NCBI GenBank assembly: GCA_039566865.1
Contig: CM076951.1
Coordinates: 18,547,484-18,611,483, forward strand
Length of the DNA stretch: 64,000 bases
Reading direction: 5' to 3'
Origin: Aurelia coerulea
Taxonomy: Eukaryota > Cnidaria > Scyphozoa > Semaeostomeae > Ulmaridae
Under the pieces are notes generated by a model that saw nothing but the letters and a program-made list of their open reading frames with translations, did no database searches and was not told the origin of the DNA. The position numbers and the translations under genes are program-made. This document shows, piece by piece, positions 1 to 10,865 of the stretch; the stretch's first letter is position 1; every line of letters starts with the position of its first letter.

Positions 1-2212
1 TGAGGGGCATCTGAAAAAAAGAAAATAAATCGATCTGGTGCATATAAGTTCCTTGTGCAGTAGGTGACAGGTCTATTGACATCACCATCCATATTCCTGT
101 GCAAGCTGTAGAATCGTCGGTTTGGCGCTGCCCCATCAGATGTAACTGCAATCACCCACAAGTTACAAGTGCATTCCAGGATGCACACAGCCTCCCAGAA
201 TAATAAGAAAATGTCAACTCCTGACACTCCGTCTGTTCCAAAGTAGGCAAATGAGTATTTAAGTTCAGTACAGACGCCTCTTAATAGAAAAACCATTGCA
301 TGAGAAGCAAGTTCATCAACTTTCTCCATTGTTCCATAATTTAGTTCTGGGTCTCCTAAATCTGTGAATCCAATCAATTCTCCAGTGCTCTTGTCGAATA
401 CAAGGTTTGCCTTGAGCTTCATCTCATCGATTAGTACCACCACATATCTTTGAACATCAAAATAACTCTCAGTCTTATCAATAAGATCCAGAATCACTCC
501 TTCATTGAATCCTGTCTTTGGTTTGATGAAATTCCGGTAGTCTCGTAAGGTTCTTTGACTTGGAAGGATGAGAACTCTGCTGTTTCTTAATTCTTCATAG
601 CAAGAAGGTGACTTTGCAGCCAATGACAGGCAAAATCTGATAATCATTGGGTGGTATCTGATGCCTTTTGGGTTTGTCGAGAAAAGCTTTTTCTGTTGTT
701 CCCAGAAAAGTTTCATAAATGGTGTCATTTCTGTGCTTGATTCACCAAGAATGCCTATCAAGTCTCTACTCAAATCATTATCAATGCGAACACTTGATTT
801 TAAAAGTTCTGCCTTCATATCATCCAGTTCCTTTTGCAGCTGGGCACATTTTAGTCTTTGTGCTTGTAGCGTGAGCTTTATCCGAGCAGGATTTGTATTT
901 GATATTGGTGCTTTGATCTTGGCAGGTAATAAGACTTTCCTTCTCTTTGGTTCCTTCGCTTTAGTGACAGAGCTCTCATTGTCTGCTGACTGACAATTTT
1001 TGCATTGTTGTGCTTGCTGTGTAAGTATGTCACAGTGGACAGATCTCCATATTTCCTTGCGAGGATATGGTGTATGTTCCTCTATTAAAGGGTCAAATGC
1101 TTTTGGAATTACATGCATGATGCTGTTTTTTGCATTGTCTATTCTTGTGACTCCTGAGCAAATTGAGAAGCTTTTGACCTCATTTAGGAGGTCTGGGATC
1201 TTTGCGTTTCTTACTGACCTTTTATGCATTAAATACATTTGGTGATTCTCAGGGAGATACCACCCAAAGACAGATATGTTGAACCCAAGGCTGTCATCAA
1301 TTGTCAAGCTATAAGTTGGCAAAAGGAATGTTTCTTCCTTAACACTTATGATGCACCTGTCGGCCTTCTTGATAACAGAGCATCCATCTGAGGACTCAAG
1401 TTTCTTTGCACTTTGCTGGACTTCTACTATGGAGTTGAACAAATATTTGGGTGTACTGGGAAGCGAAATGATTTTGCGTGCTTTCCTTGCAGTGTTTTTT
1501 CCCCAATTTCCGCACTCTTCTTTGGCATACAAAGGGATGGGATGACACCAAACACTGGCTTTTTCTTGACCATTTTCTCACTTTTGACTGAAAGGAAAAG
1601 GTTATCACATTATATATCAGGGTCACCCAAAATCTTTAGTCTGTTTCTGTTAGGATAACCAGGTTAATGTCCAACTTGATTTTTGCAATCAAAACTTGCT
1701 TTTAACTGAAGAAGCATGGAAATCAAATGACGCATATAAGAAACTTGATTGTCATACACATACTTTTCATGAGAATTTAAGCTGGTATTGAAAATTTCTT
1801 AGAAAAATCTGATTTTGAGTTGTCAGAGTTTACAGACTGTGCCCCCATGACAATTTAAAAACAAAGTTTTAAAATTTTCTGGAGTTTGCGAGAAAAATGT
1901 TTTCATACATTCTGCACATCCAGCAAAAGCATAAAAAATCTGATGATTTGATCATCTAGTTAATATGATTTGTTACTCACAAATCTCCACTTCTTCAGGT
2001 TTGAAGTGCTTCTCACACGTGAAAACTCTGTCATTTTTTATTTGCTCTTTGAAATCCTTGTCAACCACACGGCCTTTAGTGATTTCATTCAACCAATCTG
2101 CTCTCCATTTCTTGTATTCTTCATTTTTTGCAGCTGGCAACTTGAAAATGCCTACTCCCTTGGTCCTTCTGTTCGTACCACAGCCGAAAACGGCGCAGTT
2201 GTCGCCCGGCAT
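1..2212 (-). CDS. P-element-like transposase with N-terminal THAP domain, partial
   Basis: Cut-and-paste transposase, or a domesticated descendant, that would bind DNA through the THAP zinc finger and cleave with an RNase H-like domain. Exon 1 (2212 to 1981) encodes the THAP domain: [12 protein letters not shown] start, a W about residue 37, then CEKHF. It ends at a strong donor, GTGAGTAA (from 1980). Exon 2 starts at 1587 after TTTTCCTTTCAG, and splicing restores the phase, giving an FKSEK junction followed by the usual IPSLCMPKK linker. Further along are [10 protein letters not shown], a leucine-rich stretch, and the catalytic-region motif [16 protein letters not shown] followed by [12 protein letters not shown] (around 440-360), which is typical of P/THAP9 transposases. 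The frame is open from about 1500 to base 1, so the C-terminus lies outside the window. The frame changes once at a T6C4 run (1495-1504), so the copy is either mutated or mis-called there. Family assignment is firm; activity is unknown. Confidence 0.88.
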
Positions 2213-2931
2213 CTGCAGAAAAAGATCAAATTTAGGTTAGGCCGTTAGGCTAGGCCATTTTTGAACGCAATTATTTTGCCAGAAGGCTCATCAAGAAAGT
2301 TGAGGAACTTACGATGCAACGATATATTGTAAGTGAAATTACCAAGAAAGAAGGAATAGTTCGTTTAAAAGTACTCACCGTTTACGCTTAACACAAAGAT
2401 CGATGCTGTAAGGTCTTCCTCTACACAAAACTCCTTGCACGAGGCCTGGCCAAGCAGGCTTTCCACTTGACACCGAACTATTTACAAAATCAACCAAGTC
2501 TTCTGTCATTCACGATGAATATTATAATTTGAGGCTAAATGAAAATGATGACGAGTAATAAAACTGCATTAAACCATGATTAGAACTATGATTAGACCAT
2601 GATTAGACCGCATTAAACTTCTAAAATTCTTCCGTTCACTGTTTATCGCTGCCAGATGTGCATAGCAACGATGAAGATGTGCACGGTCAAGGTCACGTGA
2701 CGGTCAAAACACAGGAACGCAACATAGGCCTTTGATGTTTGCCGCCTTTCCTAACCAGGGATTTTTCTATTAACTATGATATATGGGAGGTCTGCAAAAA
2801 AGAACATTGTATGGCAACAGCATGGTAAATTGCAGTAAAATATTTATCAATAATCATATGTGAATAAGTAAATGCACTCTGATTATTCTTAACAATGTAA
2901 TTTGCAAATCATGCACACCAATTTAAACAAC
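2213..2931. other. No gene seen upstream of the THAP exon
   Basis: AT-rich sequence with repeated short motifs such as AACCATGATTAGA near 2570-2620. I see no splice-bounded frame. It could hold the promoter of the P-like gene, but no convincing core element was found. Confidence 0.4.
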
Positions 2932-3072
2932 CTTGTAACATCTGGAGCACTTATCTCATCATTGTCATTGTATTCCAAGAATTTGTCAGTTTCAGCAGAG
3001 AGGGTTCCGTCTGTGTCATCACTACCAGAATCACTATCAGAATCATTGTCACTCTCGGAATCTGTGTCGGAA
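2932..3072 (-). CDS. Candidate acidic Asp/Ser-rich internal exon
   Basis: On the minus strand a frame reads a strongly acidic run beginning SSDTDSESDNDSDSD, followed by GTLSAETDKFLEYNDNDE. It begins after ACTGGACAG and ends at AAG/GTTGTT. It would follow the basic exon at 3607-3332, so the two may belong to one small nuclear-type gene, but the join was not proven. I recognise no domain. It could also be a fortuitous open stretch in a low-complexity region. Confidence 0.35.
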
Positions 3073-3331
3073 CTGTCCAGTACCCAAAAATATAATTCTA
3101 TTTCAATGAATGAAATAACTCTTTTACATTTTACTTGTTTCAGTGTCAGCCCAAATTTTTAATTTCTCATCAAACATGTGTGATACTGTAATAAATTGAT
3201 CGCGGCAAGTGTTTTGGTTTTATAACCTTTTCAAATTTTTTTATTCAACTAACACCTTTCATGCTCCATTACCAGCTGCTGTTCTGTTCATTTACAAAAT
3301 GTATACTTCTACATGGTGTACTATTAATCAT

Positions 3332-3607
3332 CTAACCATCACCCGAGCGTTCCACAGGCTTTGTGAACAATGAAGTAACAGGTAAAGATACTGGTGTCGG
3401 TGATCGTCTTTTTCTTGGAGTCGATGTTTGCAACTTCTGGTCCTCCGATTCTTTCTGCAAAATCTCCAGCAAATATTCTGCAAACTCACTATCACTCGAT
3501 TTATCCTTGCAAATAGTTTTCAAACTTTGCCACAGGTTGTAAACTGGCTCTTTCAATCGAATCTGGCGTGATGGAGCCGATGGACGTCCTCGTTTTACAG
3601 TATGCAT
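3332..3607 (-). CDS. Hypothetical basic 91-residue exon or small protein
   Basis: The frame starts MHTVKRGRPSAPSRQ, an AT-hook-like KRGRP followed by a helical segment (LKEPVYNLWQSLKTICKD) and SDSEFAEYLLEILQKE, then a proline/threonine-rich tail with RKRR. I recall similar N-terminal modules (basic GRP motif, then an SEFAEYLL-type helix) on multi-copy uncharacterised cnidarian proteins, but I cannot name the family. It may continue into the acidic exon at 3072-2932. No membrane segment or signal peptide is visible. Confidence 0.45.
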   Translation of the reverse strand: MHTVKRGRPSAPSRQIRLKEPVYNLWQSLKTICKDKSSDSEFAEYLLEILQKESEDQKLQTSTPRKRRSPTPVSLPVTSLFTKPVERSGDG

Positions 3608-3744
3608 ATCGCAAACACGACTAGGCCTAAGTCAGCGGAGAAAAACTCGTTGTTGTATGTAGGTATATGAATTTAAGTGGAAGATCAACAAATGTAGCTA
3701 TGAACTCAAAAATCCGTAAATTATATCGTTTGGATCCCTTAAGC

Positions 3745-3840
3745 AGTCGAAAGGAAAGGGGGTACTTTTTATTGAGACACCCGGTAGAAAAAAACGTGTG
3801 GAAACCAAATATAAACTGACCACGCAGTAGGTATGAATGG
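3745..3840. repeat. Dispersed repeat shared with 60756-60850
   Basis: The segment around GGTACTTTTTATTGAGACAC and GGTAGAAAAAAAC matches the segment at about 60756-60850 (AGTACTTTTTTTGGGACACC, GGCAGAAAAACACC) in the same order. The GGGACACC...GTA pattern is reminiscent of mariner-like ends. No partner terminal repeat was found nearby. Confidence 0.45.
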
Positions 3841-4641
3841 TATTGGCCATTCCCTTTGTCCACCTCCATTGTGTATTGTCCAAATGTTCTCTTAAAATGT
3901 TGTCGATTCGGTCCACAGGCTCTTCCTTTGATTCGTACCAAAATGTCTCCATTTGCGTGGCCCATGCTGTTATAAAACCCTACAATTCAAAAAGTTTCAA
4001 GGCACTAGTATATTTTGACAAATTATGGAAATTTGACATTGTTGTGTTATGTCCATAAATAGTATCAATTTTCGTTGTCAAAATTAAGCTCATTCCTGGA
4101 TTGATTGTGTCATTGTTTTTTCTCGCAAAATGTTTCTGAAACTTCCATCAGTGTCTCTCTATTTATAAGAGGATCTGTAAATCAAAAGCACAAATACATT
4201 TTGATACAATAACCGTTACATAGACGTATGAACCACCCCAAGAATTTGCAATAGACAAAGAAGTGCGCTATTTTTTTCAGAAAGTGCCTCTTCAAGCTCA
4301 ATGAAAATAATGCCATCTTAGTGGCATGTCCCTAAGTTTGAAATGCTTCCTACGACCCTGACCTTCTCGATTCATGATTTGGTTTGACCAGAAAAGCAAA
4401 TCATGAACAACAGCCATGCACTTTAGTTTTTGGGTTCATTATGCACTTTACATTTGAAACTTTCTGCATCTCATAACTGAAGTTTGACATGATTTCTCCA
4501 CTTCAAACTGACTTCTGATCTCTTCTTGTGGGACTTTCAATTTATCTGGAAGAGCCTACTACAACTTTTCAAGTGGTTTCATCCAAAAGAATCTGAAAGA
4601 ATGGGTGTTAAAAGACCAAACCCATGAATTGATACACTTAC

Positions 4642-4750
4642 CAATTGCCCTTTTGCAAGTGGCTGCAATTTGGTCAGGAGCATCTTGTTATGTTCTTGCA
4701 TAAACTCCTTGTCCAAATTAAAGCGGAAGTTTAAAGTTCTCCCTTCATAC
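4642..4750 (-). CDS. Candidate internal exon, function unknown
   Basis: A 109-nt open segment bounded by TTCTATTCAAG (acceptor side) and TTG/GTAAGTG (donor). It encodes a basic, helix-prone peptide including NLDKEFMQEHNKMLL and LQPLAKGQ. Only the splice-site quality and codon-like composition support it. No domain is recognised and the neighbouring exons are unknown. Confidence 0.3.
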
Positions 4751-6752
4751 CTTGAATAGAAGAGCAACTGATGAAACGTTGGTATGTTGGTGGACGAAAG
4801 GTACTTGTGTATAGAAAGATCACAGTAATTGCGTACATGAAGCATACAGGGAAGAACAGCATTCAGAAGAACGATTTTTTCATTTCTCCAACCTCCAATT
4901 TACTACATGTATATTGCATGATTCTTGTTATTTGAATGTTCTCGAAGTATTTTACCAGAACAAATCATGCTGAAAAGTGTCAATTCGTTGTACTAGACCT
5001 TTCTTGTAATCATTTGTTCAAAAATTGGTCATCAATGACATTTACGAAATCATGAAAACGGGAATTTCACTGCAGGACTAGGAATTAAGTAAAATCCAGG
5101 GGGCTTGGTAGTTGAAGGGGATGTACCCGTTGCAAAATGTTGTAAAAACCTGGTCCTATAACAGAAAAACTAGTTGATTTCTGTTGCTACAGAATCTTAC
5201 TAACAGCAATTCAATTCATCAATCTTTGCTAAAACTCGACAAATTAATCATATCAATTTTCAAAACCCCAAGCGGTAGTAAATTTGTCATTTTTCTTACT
5301 CTAAGAGGTATAAATTGCTAAAATTAAGACCCTAAACTTTGCTACAGGGGGTGGGGGCTTGAATTACCAAGTTCCCCCTGGGGTCCGAATTCACCAAAAA
5401 GCCAGGAGAGAATGAACTCTGCTAAATAGCCAATAAGGGCCAAGTTTCTTAACAAAATCATGTGTTTGCATACATTCTTTTCAGTGACACTGACCTGGGG
5501 AGGTACATAGCATGTTCAAGGTACGGGTATGTGCCGCCCATATCGGTGGGTTTTTGGGCCCAAAATTGAATTAATCATGCAGAGGAAACCAGATGAATAG
5601 CCTACCGGTGGACCAATTATTTGAAATAATAAAGGGTGTAAAAACGAGGGGTAAAGCTTGCAAGAGCCACCACATTTGTTATTTAAAGCCTCTATTTAAG
5701 TAATGTGTGAAATGTGGGTCTTGATGTTTCTTTGATATCCTCATAAAAATTCCCATGACACATGAACCAGGAAAGATGTAACGTTTCAGATCGTTTTTCC
5801 TTTTTATTAATTTCGACATCATTAGTGGGAATCTGTTGCACTGAGTGGGCCTAAGTGTATTGCTTGATTTAGTCGTTTTTGTGATGATGATGATGATGCT
5901 CCAGTACATTGTGCAGCAAGTCTTTATGATTAAATGAATTGAAATGACTCAGAATTTTGATCAAGAGGTAAAGTAAAACTAAATAAAAGCATTCATATGC
6001 TTTGCAATAAAGCTAAATACATATCAAGCGAAATTTCACTTCATTAAGGAATTAAAAAAAAAAGTTGAATGCAAACTTGGAATGCACAGGAACAACTTCA
6101 CAGCACTAATAACAAGGCTGTAGAAAGCGAGGGTAAGGGGGCAGTTGCCTCCAGAAGTTAAGTTATCTTCCACTGTAAATGCAACTTGAAAGTGTAACTG
6201 ATTTCATTTGCAAAATTGTTGTCTGGCATCAAATTGGACACAGTAGGACTGTGTGTCATACTGAAGCAGAGACAACATTAACAAAATGTGACAAGGGCCC
6301 TGTAATGGGGACGCGGTTGGATGGTGATTTTTACAGTCGTAATTACTGTTTGTGCTGGTTGTAGAGAAAAAGCAGGAGAAATTTGTCTTCTGGCGCAGTT
6401 TAAACATTTCAATTAGTCTTTGTACTCAAACTTCAAATCTTAAATGTATTTGAATCCCAGATCAGAGAACTGAGAGGTACCCATGCACACAATGACTGCA
6501 TATTATTCTATACTCAATTGGATTTCAAAATAAAGTGAAGAAGCAGCAAACGAAAAAGCTCCAATAGTAATAATGTCCTTCATTAGCGTAAATATTTTGT
6601 TGAATAAAACGCTTCAAATGCAAGTTAATATCGTTGACAATAGTTTTTTCATTCTGCGTCTGAAATTGGGAATAATGCAATCGCTTTTTTGATGTCATTC
6701 CCAGCATTCCCTTCAAAATCACTCCCATCATCTACGAAGGTAATTTACATAT
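4751..6752. other. Two kilobases without a recognisable gene
   Basis: Short open frames exist on both strands but none has a recognisable motif or convincing splice borders. There is a (GAT)n microsatellite near 5881-5900. Otherwise nothing stands out. Confidence 0.4.
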
Positions 6753-7304
6753 ATTCATTAGCGACTAACCGATCTATTAGTGACTAATAGATAGATTATC
6801 AACTAACTGATTCATTAGTAAATTTACTAACAGATTCCTTAGTCACTAACCGATCGGTTAGCGAAATTTGATAGGTTGCGCAGCTGCCGAAAACAGTACA
6901 AAACCGCAGCTCGAAAATACTCCCATCGGATTCAGCACTTTAAAAAACGCTATTTCACCGGGTGAAAAAAATTATACCGGTGCGAAGGAGAGCTACACTC
7001 GAATTAGGATTGATTTACATCTTTTACGCACGTAACAAGTTAGAACCAGATGGACCAACTAAAATAACTATTATAGGCCTGTGTTTTTCTTCTCACAAAT
7101 CTTCGTAACACGCACTCAAGTGCTTAATCCTTTCAAAACATGGTGGAATCGATTAGAAACCGGTTTAATATTGCAACTAATAGATTCATTAGGAACCAAC
7201 CGATCGGTTAGTGACTAAGGAATCTGTTAGTAAATTCACTAATGAATCAGTTAGTTGCTAATCTATCTGTTAGTCACTAATAGATCGGTTAGTCGCTAAT
7301 GAAT
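6753..7304. mobile_element. Foldback/MITE-like element I with long TTAGT-rich inverted repeats
   Basis: The left arm (about 6753-6867) begins ATTCATTAGCGACTAACC. The right arm (about 7168-7304) ends with its reverse complement GGTTAGTCGCTAATGAAT. The arms match over roughly 110-135 bases and are themselves built of short variants of ACTAATRGAT/TTAGTnACTAA. The loop of about 300 bases has no coding frame. No clear target duplication was found. Non-autonomous; superfamily unknown. Confidence 0.7.
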
Positions 7305-7615
7305 TGAGAGCTTTTACCGGACTGTTCATTTTGTGCCATGCCACTCCTTATTCTATTTCGTCATCAGCCTACGTTGTTACGTAGTTGTACGAGAGAGTGC
7401 AGCACATGCGCCAGCCAGATGCTACAGTTCCTGTGCCAGCAAGACACGTGTTTTTATGCCGTTCCCGTCAATTACCAAGAATTTTAAAGTTTTCAAGCAG
7501 CTTTTTATATTCTATTGACAGTTTTCGTTGAATTACAATTTTTTGTTCAGTTTTGTGTTTATCACGCCCTCCGAGTTGTTAGGCCAGCATTTCATGATAT
7601 GATGATGATGGGGGC
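7305..7615. other. Probable 5' region of the DIRS-like element
   Basis: No gene is seen. This stretch lies between foldback element I and the start of the Gag-like frame and is presumed to be the DIRS 5' untranslated region. No terminal repeat of the DIRS element was recognised in it. Confidence 0.3.
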
Positions 7616-8816
7616 GTGGTTGAAGAAGATTTTTGTAAATTCAAAGAATTTCCCAGCGCTGATCAACATTCTGATCAAAATTTTGATTTGCAATCTTTAC
7701 TGATGAACATTCTAGCTAATGTAGCCCAAAACAGCCAAGTTTTGGCCTCACTAGTTGCTGAGAGGAATTGCAACTCTTTTGAAATTGATGAGGGACCCGT
7801 GACAAAACGAAGTAAAACTGACCAACTGACAGAGTCCGATGATGGCTCCCTCAATGTAGCTTCCTTGAAAGCAAATCATGTAGCATCCATGAATGCAAAT
7901 TTGCTAACATCCACAAATGCAAATATTGTAGCATCCATGAATGCGAGTAGCGCTGCTCAGTCAGCATTTAGGCCATCAGATGAAGATGTCATGAGTTTGT
8001 TTGGGGGTCCTGATTTCGATAGTAATGAGGATGAAGGCATTGATCTTGATAACAATGCCTTGCCTTCAATGATAGGTGATGCCCTGGTGCCATCAGATTT
8101 AAAGGGTCCACCAATTTTGGAACATCTTGCAGGCACTGTTGATACTAAATTTACAGCGGACTTTGACCTTGAAAAACGAAAAGAAATCCTTGACAAATAC
8201 AAGGTATCCAAAATTGTACTTTGCTATTTGCCCCCCAAATCAACCTTGAAATCTGGGGGAAGTTGAGCACCTATGCCAGGAGGAACGATGTGCGGACCAG
8301 CACTATGCAAGATATCCCGTTAAGAATAACATGTGCCATTTCTTCATCAATTGAAGATTTGTTGAAGGCACGAGAGGAGAAGAAAACTCCAGACTATAAG
8401 CCAATCATTGCCAAACTTTTTGACACAATTGCAATTTTGGGTCATCTCAACAAAGAACACTCGTTCAAGCGTAGAGAAGCTTTCAAGCCAAATTTGAGCC
8501 ATGAATTCAAACAAAAGCAAACTGAAAACTAGGAAAATTCCTCTTTGGAGATGATTTGCCTGAAACGGTGAAAACTTTTAGAGCCACTTCCAGAATTTTC
8601 AGCTCGGCTACTAAAACTAATGACATGCAGCAAAATGTCAGGCCAAACAGAAATTATTCTGGCTATCAAAGGTCTCAGGTGAGGTCTTTTTTAGGGCATA
8701 GAGGGAGGATGCATCATCCTCCCAGAACGCAATACCCTCCAAGATCATTCAACAACCAGCAACAAAATGTTCAACCACAACAACAATTTCCAAGGAAGAA
8801 ATTTACAAAGAATTAG
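7616..8816 (+). pseudogene. DIRS-type retrotransposon Gag-like gene, broken
   Basis: Structural protein region of a tyrosine-recombinase (DIRS) retrotransposon. The first frame (7616-8266) has an acidic N-terminal half with an imperfect repeat of NHVASMNAN-type units around residues 88-110. It then reaches EKRKEILDKYK, after which the frame shifts near 8205-8220. The frame continues with APQINLEIWGKL and a helical stretch to about 8532, hits a stop (TAG at 8530), and resumes in another frame with LFGDDLPETVK (about 8546), a motif I associate with DIRS Gag-like proteins. It ends in an Arg/Gln/Pro-rich, nucleic-acid-binding tail (RNYSGYQRSQVRSFLGHRGR) stopping at 8816. The reverse transcriptase follows at 8842. 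Confidence 0.68.
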
Positions 8817-8841
8817 AAAATGTCAAGAAACAGGTAAATGA

Positions 8842-9345
8842 TTTTGAATACCTTATCCAAAACTGTGTTATGATCTACCTCAATTCTAAAGTACAAAATG
8901 TCTATGCAGGCCAACTTTCTGAGCACTTTTCTAACTAGAAATGTATAACTTCAGATCGAAGCATTTTAGAATCTATACCAGGGGAGCAAATTGAATTTGA
9001 CACTGTTCTGCCATTGCAGTCTGTCTTACCACAAAATTCTGTCTCAAGAGAACATTCAGAACAGGTTGATATGGTAAATAAATCTTTGCTACAAAAAGGT
9101 GTAGTTGCAAAGAGTGAACATGAAACTGGTGAGTTTATCTCCCCTGTATTTACTGTTCCAAAAAGTGATGGCAATGTCCGCCTGATCCTCAATCTCAACG
9201 AATTTAACAAGTATGGTAAATATATTCATTTCAAAATGGCAACAATTCACTCTATTCTAAAGTTGGTTACTCCAGGGTGCTGGATGACTTCTATCAATTA
9301 AAAAGATGCATACTATAGTGTAAAAATTCATCCAGGCCATCAAAT
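8842..9345 (+). pseudogene. DIRS-type reverse transcriptase, N-terminal part only
   Basis: The reading frame runs through a GQLSEHF region, IPGEQIEF, then SLLQKGVVAKSEHETGEF, ISPVFTVPKSDGNVRLILNL and KDAYYSVKIHPG. These are the palm/fingers motifs of DIRS1-group reverse transcriptases. Stops interrupt it near 8938 and at 9299, just before KDAYYSV. Similarity ends about 9345, before the catalytic YxDD region, RNase H, methyltransferase and recombinase. The element is therefore 3'-truncated as well as mutated and cannot be autonomous. Confidence 0.75.
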
Positions 9346-9540
9346 ATTTCTAAAATTATTAGGACAAAGCAGAAAATTAAGGAAAAAGTAAGAAACATAA
9401 AAATTCAGACTAAAAATATCTACACAAGCAGATTGCCACTATTACGCTAATTAATCATAATTTTAACATGGGGAATTTTTCCCTGAACAATTCAGAAAGG
9501 AATGTCCTTAAAAAAGGTCCCTGCTCTGCATTTGCTAAAC

Positions 9541-9610
9541 AACGGAACCATCCAGTACCACCCAGAACCATCCAGAACTATGTAGAACCAGCCAGAACAG
9601 CCCAGAAGCA
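9541..9610. repeat. Short minisatellite, CCAGAACCAT-type units
   Basis: About six degenerate 9-10-base units (CCATCCAGTAC, CCAGAACCATC, CCAGAACAG). The rest of 9346-9718 shows no gene. A related motif family occurs as CTGAACCCAT at 25501-25615. Confidence 0.6.
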
Positions 9611-9985
9611 GCCACTGCGAGACATTTAAAGCAACTATGGGTTCAATACCTCGTCCAGGGGCTCTGCGCTGGCGCCCTGAAAATGGGGGTAAAATTGTGC
9701 CACACGCAAATATGTGCGGTAGGGTGCCGGTGGTGGTAATGGGACGCTTACAGGGAAAACTAAATATTTTCATAAGAAACTTTAGTCAAAGACGAAAACC
9801 AAAAGTACCAGGTGAATCGACAGGTATTTGGGCATATTTTCCTGCAATGTTTTGGTTTTTTACTTTGCCTGCTTTTCTTTGGGAGATTATACAATAGCTA
9901 AGTTAGCTACGCTAAACTCTCGTATACAAGAGGTAAAATCAATAGCGAATTTCAACTACGGTTTATACAGTAGGGTAAATCGAAT

Positions 9986-10440
9986 TTAGCGAACGTGTTA
10001 GCTAAGAATCCCGCACTCCTCATGTAAGAGACAAACTTAGCTACTTCGTTCGCTAATTCAGCGAACATTCCTTCTGTAAGGAAACATAAGATTTAGCGAA
10101 CACGTTAGCTAAGAATCTTGCACTCCTCATGTAAGAGACAAACTTAGCTACTTCGTTCGCTAATTCAGCGAACATTCCTTTTGTAGGGAAATCTAAGATT
10201 TAGCGAACACGTTAGCTAAGAATCCTGCACTCCTCATGTAAGAGACAAACTTAGCTACTTCGTTCGCTAATTCAGCGAACATTCCTTTCGTAGGGAAATC
10301 TAAGATTTAGCAAACGAGTTGGCTAAGAATCCTGCAATTCCCATGTAAGAGACACACTTAGCTACTTCGTTCGCTAATTCAAAGAATATTCCTTCCGTAG
10401 GGAAATCTAAGATTTAGCGAACGAGTTGACTAAGAATAAA
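9986..10440. repeat. 107-bp tandem repeat, about 4.2 units
   Basis: Unit starts (TTAGCGAAC or a variant) fall at 9986, 10093, 10200, 10307 and 10413, a period of 106-107 bases. Each unit holds an inverted pair: TTAGCGAACACGTTAGCTAAG near its start and CTTAGCTACTTCGTTCGCTAA about 45 bases later, so each monomer can fold into a stem. The last unit is truncated. Confidence 0.9.
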
Positions 10441-10449
10441 ACACCTTAG

Positions 10450-10865
10450 CTACTTCATTCATTGCCTGAGTGATCCGAGTCATATTTTACAAATTTTCTC
10501 AACCAATAGTTTGATATTCATCCACGAAGGTGCAAATTGAAGATGGAATCACGCGAGTCTTGACGTGTTGAAGTTCGTGACAGTGCTCTATGTTGTGTTT
10601 TTTGGTTAGATTATGGACTAAGTTATCAATCCATCGTTAAACCTCAATAACTTGATCTCTCAGGGGCGAATGAATTTCGTTCGAGTCAACAAGTTATTCG
10701 ATATAATTCCGTAATCCTACTCAAACTTCATCCCATTCTGGATCGGACTTTTCCAAGCATCCTCACGCCGGGGAGTGCAAAAGTTAGCCCCACTCAGAGG
10801 CTGAATTGACAAAGGTAGAAAAGAAAGGAAATTGGCGCTCTGATGTAATTTGATTTGAAAAGTCA
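10450..10865. other. Unique-looking stretch inside element E
   Basis: Between the 107-bp array and insertion J1. No gene or repeat was recognised. Confidence 0.35.

Noticed and set aside
661..993. 110-codon plus-strand frame
   Set aside because: Antisense shadow of the P-like transposase, whose minus-strand motifs are clear.
9636..9652. GGGTTCAATACC as a possible B box
   Set aside because: No A box and no tRNA-like fold around it.
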